Shown piece after piece: positions 24,554 to 33,500 of a DNA stretch of 64,000 bases. A program made the position numbers and the translations under genes. The stretch comes from Cupriavidus neocaledonicus. Its GTDB lineage: Bacteria > Pseudomonadota > Gammaproteobacteria > Burkholderiales > Burkholderiaceae. The DNA lies in the NCBI RefSeq assembly GCF_000372525.1, contig NZ_AQUR01000102.1:199733-263732 (forward strand). The letters are read 5' to 3'. Under the pieces are notes generated by a model, which worked only from the letters and a program-made list of their open reading frames with translations, did not search any database and had not been told where the DNA came from. Each line of letters starts with the position of its first letter. The first letter of the stretch is position 1.

Positions 24554-27500
24554 ATGCTGGATTTCATGGATGCCATCCGGGCTGCCGCGCGCGCGGCCGC
24601 CGAGGCCGCGGCCCGTGCCGCCGCCGAAGCCGCGCGCGAGGCCGCCGAGCGGGCCGCCCGCGAAGCCGCCGAACGCGCCCAGCGCGCCGCCGAGGCGCGC
24701 GAAACCCAGCGCCAGCAAGACACCCAGAACACGCAGCAGGCGCAACAGTCGCAACAAACCCAACAAAATCAGCAGGCCAGACCTGCGGACCAGCCTGACA
24801 AGCCGCAGGCGGTGGTGGTGACGCCGGCGCTCTACACCGCCAATGCCACCGGCGCGCAGTCGCCCAAGGCCATGCAGGTCGATGCGCCGGCGCCCGAGAA
24901 GCCCAAGACCGACCCCGCCGAGGCAGCGCGCAAGAAGAAGGAAAACGATGCGAAGGCGCTGACCGATGGCTGGCAGCAGCAAGCGCAGGACGCCTATGAC
25001 AAGGTGGTGGCCGATCTCGACGGCCGCGCCATGACCGACAAGGAGTGGCAGCCGCTGGGACTGAAGTACGGCAACGTGATGGGCGGCGCGCAGAACGAGC
25101 TGCGCGTGGCCGCCAACAACGCCGCGGCCACCGGCGGGGACGTCAAGGCCGCGGTCGAGGCCAAGGCCGAGGAGATCCGCAAGCGCTATGACGATCCGAA
25201 CGTCGCGCTGAATATCGAAGAGACCAAGACGCAATTCCTGAAGAACGAAAGCACGCAGCAGGCGCGCGACACCCAGGGCGCGCGCTTCAACGTGGTGCTG
25301 GCGCAGGAAAAAGAGCAGCAGGCCGCCGCCAGGGTCGACGCGGAACAGGCCGCGTACCTGAAGATTCCCGGCGGCATCCGGCGCTTCGAGCCCGAGGCCG
25401 ACGACGAACTCGTCGCCGCGCGCGACGCCCATGAGCAGGCCCAGCAGGAACGGGTAAAGGCCGAGGAGACCTTCCTCGGCGCCATGCAGAAAGAGATCGA
25501 CACGGTCGCGGCGAACGGCTACAAGCAGGACGCCGACCAGGCGCTGAAGGACCTGCGCAACGAGCCGCACGACCGCACCCTCTCGATGGCGGACCGCTCG
25601 TACGACCTGACCCTGGCCAACGGCAAGGTCAGCGACGCCGACGCTCAGCTGCAGGCGCTGGCGTCGGGAAAGGGCATCAAGGTGCCGGACAGCTATCGGC
25701 AGCAGGCGGTGCAGGACCTGAAGGCGCGCTACGGCACCGAGGGCGGCATGGGCCAGCTGATCGACCGGGTCGACCTGCGCGGGCGCATCGCCGGCGAGAT
25801 GGCGCACCTCACGCCATCCACCGACTTCGAGCGCAAGCTGGCGCAGAACGACCCGACCACGCTGGCGATGGCGCAGGCGCAGGGGCTGACGCTGGATCCC
25901 CAGGCCAGGACCGATCCCAACGCCACCACGCCGCGCGACCTGCCGCAGGCCGAGCGCGCGCTGATGGAACACAACCCGGCCGGCTACGTCATGTTCAAGG
26001 CGCTGGGCGCGGACGGCCTGGTTCCGGCCGCCGACCTGCCAGCGACCGATCCGGCCCGGATCGCCTACGACAAGGGCGTCGCCGAGAAAGGCCTGCTCGG
26101 CTATACCGTCGAGCAGCTCAAGGCGCGCAGCGAGGATCCCAAGCTCAGCCAGGCCGAGCGCGACCAGGCGGCCAACGGCCTGAACCGGATGCTCGGCTAC
26201 ATGGAGGGCTCGGTACCGCTGCGGGTGGACGCCATGACCCGCGGCATCGCGCAGAAGCTGGACAGCGGCGACGTCACCGGCGCGCTGCAGATCCGCAAGG
26301 CCGGCGCCGATGCCGCGCAGACGCCCGAGGAGCGCGAACTTTACGTCGACGTGCACGACGACCGCTTCAGCGACGACCTGTTCAAGGCGCAGATCGAAGC
26401 GTCGATGGACAAGGACCTGAAGAACAAGACCCACGACGACGAGGGCCGGCCCATCATCGGCCAGGAGAAGATGTACGCCGACAAGGTCGGCGTCTACCTG
26501 CAGGAAGTGGCGCCGCACCTGATCGAGGAAGACGCCGGCACGCTGCTCGATACGGTGAAGGCCGAATACAGCAACGACTGGACCGGGCGCAACAACAGCC
26601 AGTCGCCGGGGTACAACGACTGGGACGACTTCTACCATGGCCTGTCGGCGGTGGTCGATGCGGCCGATGCCGGCTACTACGCGCGCAACCCGCAGGCCCA
26701 GCCCGGCACGGCCCCGGCCGCGACCAGCACGGCCAGCTGGCTGACCGATCGCGACAACGAGGTCAGCATGCTGATGATGGCGAACCAGGCCGGGTCGTCG
26801 CGCCAGGGACGCATCTACGGCGGCGCCCAGGACGCGGCCGCCAAGGGCCATATCGGGCTGTCGGCCGCGTTCGAGCAGGCGCTGAAGTCGAGCAAGGAGG
26901 CGCCGGTGATGTCCGACGTCTACCTGCGCAATGCGGTGCAGCGCGGCAGCGAGGACTACGCCGGCACCGACCAGGCAAAGGAAGCCAACCAGCGCTTCGA
27001 GCTCGACAAGGACGAGATCCTGCGGCAGACCTTCGACAGCCTGGCGATGCGCAAGGAAGAACTCAGCGCCAAGGCCTCGGACGAGAAGGGACTGTCCGAA
27101 GCCATCGCCCTGGGCGCGCCGCAGGGCGACGCCAGCGCGATCCGCGAGCAGATCGCCGCCGACGCCAAGGCCGGCACCACGGTCAGGGCGATCCCGATGT
27201 ACGTGGCCGGCCCCGGCGGGGTGCCGTACCAGACCGCGGTGTTCGAGTTCGAGGGCAAGGACGGCAAGACCCTGTGGGTGGACGACCAGGGTGCGGTCTA
27301 CGGCAAGGAGGAACTGGACGCGAAGCGCGATTTCCAGGAGAACAACCTGCTCTCCGACAAGGGCACGGTCTACTTCGCCGAGAACCTGGACCTGGGCCGC
27401 GACGGCCATGTCGACTACGCCGCGATGGACGCGCATATCGTCACCACCAGCGAGAAGGTGTGGGGCTGGGTCAACCTGGGCGTGGCCGCGGTCGGCGCGG

Positions 27501-30500
27501 TCGCCGGCGGAGTGCTGGCGGTGGCCTCGGGCGGCACGCTGACGCCCCTGGTGGCCGCGGCGTGGGTCGGCATGGTGGGCAGCATGGGCTACGGCGTCGG
27601 CACCTCGTGGGCCGCGCTGGACAATATTTCGGACCATGGCCGCTCGGTCAATCCCTTTGCCAGCCAGGAAGCGATGGCGCAGTGGCTCAACGTCGCCGGC
27701 TCGCTGGCGGGCATGGGCGGCATGGGCCTGGCCAAGACCGGCGCGCTGGCGATGAACGCCGGCACCCGGCTGGCCGGCAGCACCAACCCGCTGCGCCAGA
27801 TGGCGGGCGGCATGCTGACCCACAGCGCCGGCCACTACGGCAGCGCCAGCCGCGTGCTCAACGGCGTGGGCTTCGGCATCGGCGGCGTGCAGACCCTGCA
27901 GCAGGCCGCCATGTTCGCCGAGCATGGCAGCGAGATGAGCGTGTCGGAGAAACTGCAGAACGGCGCCATGCTGCTGATGGGCGCGACGCAGATGCTGCCG
28001 TTCGCCATGCAGAAGCGCATTGGCGAATCCGTGCGCGACGGCTACCAGGCCATGCGCGGGCGCGGCGTCGGCGCGGGCGATCCGGCCGGCATCGGCGCAC
28101 CGGTGCGTGGCGCGACACCGGAAGCGCTGGGGGATTTCCGCGACGCCAATGGCGTGCCAGCCGCGACGCGGCCGACCACGCGGCGCGGCCCGGCCGGCCC
28201 CGACGCCGAGGGCCACGCGCCCGCGCGCACCGACGCCGACGGCCAGTCCGGCCGCTCCGGCAAGCAGGCCGACGGCGAACCCGCCCCGGGCGCGGCCAGG
28301 CCCGCGACCCCGGAGCGCGGCAACGGCGCCACGCCGGCGAGCGACGGCGGCACCGCTGCGGCCCGCGACCTGCGCACGCCGCAGCGCCTCACGCCCTGGC
28401 AATCGGCCAAACTCAGCACCGCCGCGGCCTTCGACATGGCGGTTGCGCGCGGCAGCCTGCTGCAGGAACGGGTGATCCACGGCATGATGGACCGAGCCAT
28501 GAACCGGGCCATGGCGCGCTACATGACCGAATCCGCCGCGCGCAACCCGTCGGGCGAGCGCAGCGGCGGCGGCCGCGCCGACGCGCCGGTGCCGGCCTCG
28601 CGCCGCCGCACCGCCAGTGGCACGCCGGCGCTGGCGCGCGCGCCGCGCCACCCCGCCGGCGACGGCGAGGCCGGCGTGCAGCGCCGCACGGTGAGCCACG
28701 GCCCCGCGGTGGTGGCGCATGCCGACGGGCCCGAAGCCCCCGCGCGCATGTCGCTGCGGCAGAACGCGATCTCGCCGCTGGACAACGTGCTGTGGATCGA
28801 CGGCAGCATGGAGAACATCGGCGTGCCCTACGGCGCCGAGATGGCCGCGCGCGCGCTGGCGGACCTGGACTCGGTGATGATCGTCACCGGCCCGCTGACC
28901 GCCCACGGCCGCGCCGAGACCAACGGCCCGGTCGGGGCGGCCTCGCTGGGCGCTTACCTGGCCTCGCTGGGCAAGGACGTGGTCTATGTGACCGACCGCG
29001 CCCATGCGCGCACGCTGCGCAAGATGCTGCGCCAGGACCTGAACCAGCCCAATGCGCGCGTCGAGACCTTCTCGGCCCGCGACTTCGCCAGCGCCGGGCG
29101 CCAGTCGCGCGCGCTGCTGGCGATGCACAAGCCGCAGGCGGTGGTCGCGGTGGAAGTGGCCGGGCGCAACACCAACAACGAATACCGGCTGCAGAATGGC
29201 GAGCGGGTGCGCGGCAACGCCATGCTCGACCAGCTGCTGATCGACGCCAACGACATCGCCGACATGGTCACCATTGCCGTGGGCGACCACGGCAACGAGG
29301 CCGGCATGCGCGCCGCGCGCGACCGCCTGCTGCGCGACATGGCGGTAACCGAGCAGCTCGCCGACAGCTGGTCCGACGTCGGCGCCGACCACCTGGTGAC
29401 GGGCATGAACTCCAACCTGGCGGCGCAGGCGATCGGCTTCGGCGTGCAGCGCGCGCTGGGCCGCGACAGCGGCATGCCGAGCGTGGAGACCGTGGGCGCG
29501 CTGCTCGACACCATGGCGCGCCACAAGGCGCGCGACGGCGTCACGCTGGAGGTCGGCGCCACCAGCGTGCGCGGCTACGACAAGACCGTGCAGAAGGGGG
29601 TCTACGAGCTGCTGCAGAAGGCGGCCGAGCGCCTGCCCGCGGGGCTTGACATGGCCCAGCTGTTCGAGGGCATCCAGCGGCGCTTCCTGCCCGACGGCGT
29701 CGACCCGGCCGACTTCGGCATCCGCGTGCAGGACGATGCGATCGTCATCACCGCCTTCGATTCCAGCAACGGCGGCCTGCTGGCAGCGCAGAACATCGCG
29801 CGCCATACCTATGCCATGACCGGCAAGGCGGTGCAGGTGGTGGCCTTTACCGACCATGCCGCCGGCACCTACGGCGGGCGCGAGCGCGGCGACCTGGTCA
29901 ACCTGGTTCACGCCGGCGTGGTCGCGGCGCAGAAGGCCAGGGGCGCGGTCGACCTGTTTGCCTGCAACACCGCCTGCACGGCGTTTCCGGAGGCGCTGGC
30001 CGGCACCCACCAGGCCAAGGTGGTCAACCTGATCATGCAGACCGCGCCGAAGATCGTCACCGAGGGCGGCGCGCGCCCGGTGGTGGTGGCCACGCCCGGC
30101 ACGGTCAAGCTGCACGCCTACCTGGAAGCGGTGGCAGAGGCCAGCGGCGGCAGCGTCACGGTCAAGGAGATCGGCGCGACCGAGTGGGCCGATGCGGTCA
30201 ACAACCTCATGCACCTCGCCGACGGCGCGCAGCTGGAACAGCTCAAGGGGCTGGTGGCCAAGTACATCAACGCCGAGCAGATCCCGGCCGACGCTACCTC
30301 GCTGTGGTTCTGCTGCACCCACTATCCCGCGCTGGAGACGCTGGTGCGCCAGCAGCTCGATGCCATCGGCCGCAGCGACGTCAGGCTGATCGACCCGATG
30401 CAGTACCAGGCGCGCAAGGGCGTGGAGATGCTGGTCGACCAGGGCCTGATCGACCGCAGCGCACTGCTGGAGCAGCCGCTGGACCCGTCGGCGGTGCCCG

Positions 30501-33500
30501 ACGACAAGACCCTGCCGACCATCGTCTTCACCACCGGCCAGCCGTCGCGGGTGTCCGGCCTGGCGCACGCGATGGGGCGGCGCCCCGATATCCGCGTGTT
30601 CAAGACTGCCTTCGGCGAGGCCGCCGACGTGTCGGCGGCGCTGGCGCTGGTCGACGGCGGACGCCACCTGTCGCCGGTCGACCGCATCAGCTTCAACTAT
30701 ATCGGCCGTGGCCTGCGCGAGTTCTACATGCCGGGCGGTGCCGAGCGCGCCGCGGCGTCGCTGGAAGACGCCAGCAACGTGATGCTGGTGACCGGCTTTT
30801 CGGTGGCCAAGGACATGCCGGAAACCGACGGCCCCCCGGGCACCGCGGAACTGGGCCGCGCGCTGCGGCTACGCGGCAAGCAGGTGACCTACGTGGTGGA
30901 TTCGGCCAACCGGCCGATCCTGGAGGGCATCCTGCGCGAGATGGGCGAGCCGCTCGACAATATCCGCGTGTTCGATGCCCCGGTGGGCAGCGCGGCCGGT
31001 CCGGCGCGCGCGCTGTTGCGCGAGGTCGGCCCCGACCGGGTGATGGCGATCGAGCTGCCGTCGCGCAGCGCGCGCGGCACCAAGCACAATATGCGCGGCA
31101 TCGGCATCGACGACTTCAACCCGGCGCTGGACCAGATCGTGCTGGAAGCCAATGCCATCGACGGCATCGAGACCCTGGGCGTCGGCGACGGCGGCAACGA
31201 GGCCGGCATGGGCGGTGTGGGCGGACTGATCCCGCGCGCGCTCGACGGCAGCGATATCGCCGCGGTGGTGCCGGTGGACCATGTGGTCACCGCCAGCGTG
31301 TCGAACTGGGGCGCGTACGCGGTGTCGGCGCTGCTGCTGCGCCGGGGCAATATGCCGGAACGCTTCCAGAGCCCCGAGGAACTGGGCCGCGTGCTGCAGG
31401 CCGCGGCCGATGCCGGCGCCGTCGACGGCGTCTCGCGCGAGCGGGTGGCAACGGTGGATGGCTTTTCGACCGAGGTGCACCAGGCGGTGATCACGCTGTA
31501 CGGACGCGCCGCCGCCGGCGGCACGCCGCGCGGTCCGGGTGCCGCGGGCGCACCGCTGCCGGGCGGGCCGGCGCTGGCGCGCACGCCGCTGGCGGACGCC
31601 GCCGAAGCGGTGGTCGCGCACGGCGGGCAGCTGCCGCGCAAGACCGCTTCCGCAAGCAGCGCCGACGACGCGGGCGGCCGGCCGGCGGCCCTGCCCGCGA
31701 CGCGCCCGCAGATTCGCGACGGCAGCTGGTCGGTGCGCGACGGCGCGCCGAGCCGCGCCGCGATCGAGGCCACGGTCGACGGCATCCATGCCTCCGGCGG
31801 GCGCCTGGCCGGCGTGCACTACGTGGTGACCCATGGCGATGGGCTGTCGGTGCCGCTGCGCGCGGGGCTGCCGGAAGCGTCGTTCCTGTCGCTGCAGCAG
31901 GCCATGCGCGACCTCGGCCCGGCGCTGCAGGCAGGCGGCAACTTCCGCATCGCCATCGTTTCGCAGCGCGAGGCGGCGCGGCACGGCGCGGTCGACGCGC
32001 GCAGCGTGATCGGCACCGTGCCGCTGTCGCTGCGCGGGCACAAGCCGCACGCGGAAGGCTTTGCGCTCAATCCGGATTACCACGGCGAGATGCGCGCCGC
32101 GTTGCCCGACGACTTCCGCGCCGGCCTGCCGCTGGTGCGCCAGCAGGACGGGCGCCGCATCGACGTGCTGGCCCAGCTGGAGCAGTTTCCGCGCGGGCGC
32201 GCGGACCTGGACCTGGCGCAGCAGGCCGGCCAGAAGACCTTTGGCGACGAGGCGGTGGCGGTGTCGGTGCCGCAGGTTCCCGGACATTTCACGGTGCGCG
32301 CCGAGGGCCTGTTCGGCGGCGTCGCGATGCGCGCCGGCGACGGCCCATCGTCGCGGATCGACGCCGCGGCGGTGATCGACCGCATCCGCGCGCATCCGGA
32401 CTACCAGGAGGGCATGCCGGTGGTGCTGTACGGCTGCTACGGGCAGGACGGCGCGGTGTCGCTGGTGCAGGAGCTGGCCACCGGCCTGAACGCCCGTGTC
32501 TACGGCGCCGACGGCCGGCTCGACGTGGATGCGTTCCGCGCGCCGGGCAGCGACCTGGCCTATGGCGCGCGCCTGCGCGTGGCCGCTGATCCCGCCACCA
32601 TGGCGGCGTCGGGCGCGCCGGTGCATGTGCTGGACGGCGGCCGCTTCCACGGCGCCATGCCGGCGCTGCCGCTGGTGGCGGTCACCGGCGGCGGCAAGCC
32701 GGTGCGCCAGCATGGCGCGCGCGCCGCGGGCGATCCCGTGCCCGCAGGCTGGCAGCAGGTGCCGGACCGCTGGGCCGAACTGGCGCTGGGCGAGCCGGCG
32801 GTGCGTGTCAACGCGCCCGGGGATCATCTGGTGGTGGTCGGCGCCGTGCGCCCCGAGGGCGGCCTGCGCGGCGAGGCGGGCGAGGGCGTCGGCGCCCACG
32901 AGCTGGCCTTGCTGCTGGCGCACGACTGGGAACCCGGCCAGCCCATCGTGCTGGCGCTGGACGGCGCGCATGCGCCGCAGGGACGCATGCTGGCGCAGCA
33001 GGTGGCCGATGTGATGGGCACCGAGGTGCTGGTGCCGGAGTTCGCGCTGCGCCGCGGCGCCTACGCGCAGGACCCGGCCAGGAGCCAGATCGACCTGGCG
33101 CAGCCGGGCCGCTGGCGCCGCGTGTCGCCGCAGCCCGATCCCTACGCCGGCCACAGCTTCAAGATCGACCACCACGGCAACGTGTTCCTGCGCCGGCCCG
33201 ACGGCACCCGCGAACGGGTGCGGCTGGAGAGCTACCTGGGTCCCCGGCTGGGCAGCGGCGGGGCCAAGACGGTGTTTGCGCTCGGCAAGGACCTGGCGGT
33301 CGGCATCGCCAACGAAGCCTGGCTGGGCGACATGGTGCACGGCGAGCGCGCCGCCATGGCCGAGGCCGCCGGCACGCACGGGCTGGACACCGTGCGCAGC
33401 TTCGGGCCGGCATCGCTCGAGGCGTTCGGGCGCCCGGCCATCGGCTATGAACGCTACGCGGCCAGCAGCAAGGACCTGTTCGACGCCGCCGGCCAGTTGC

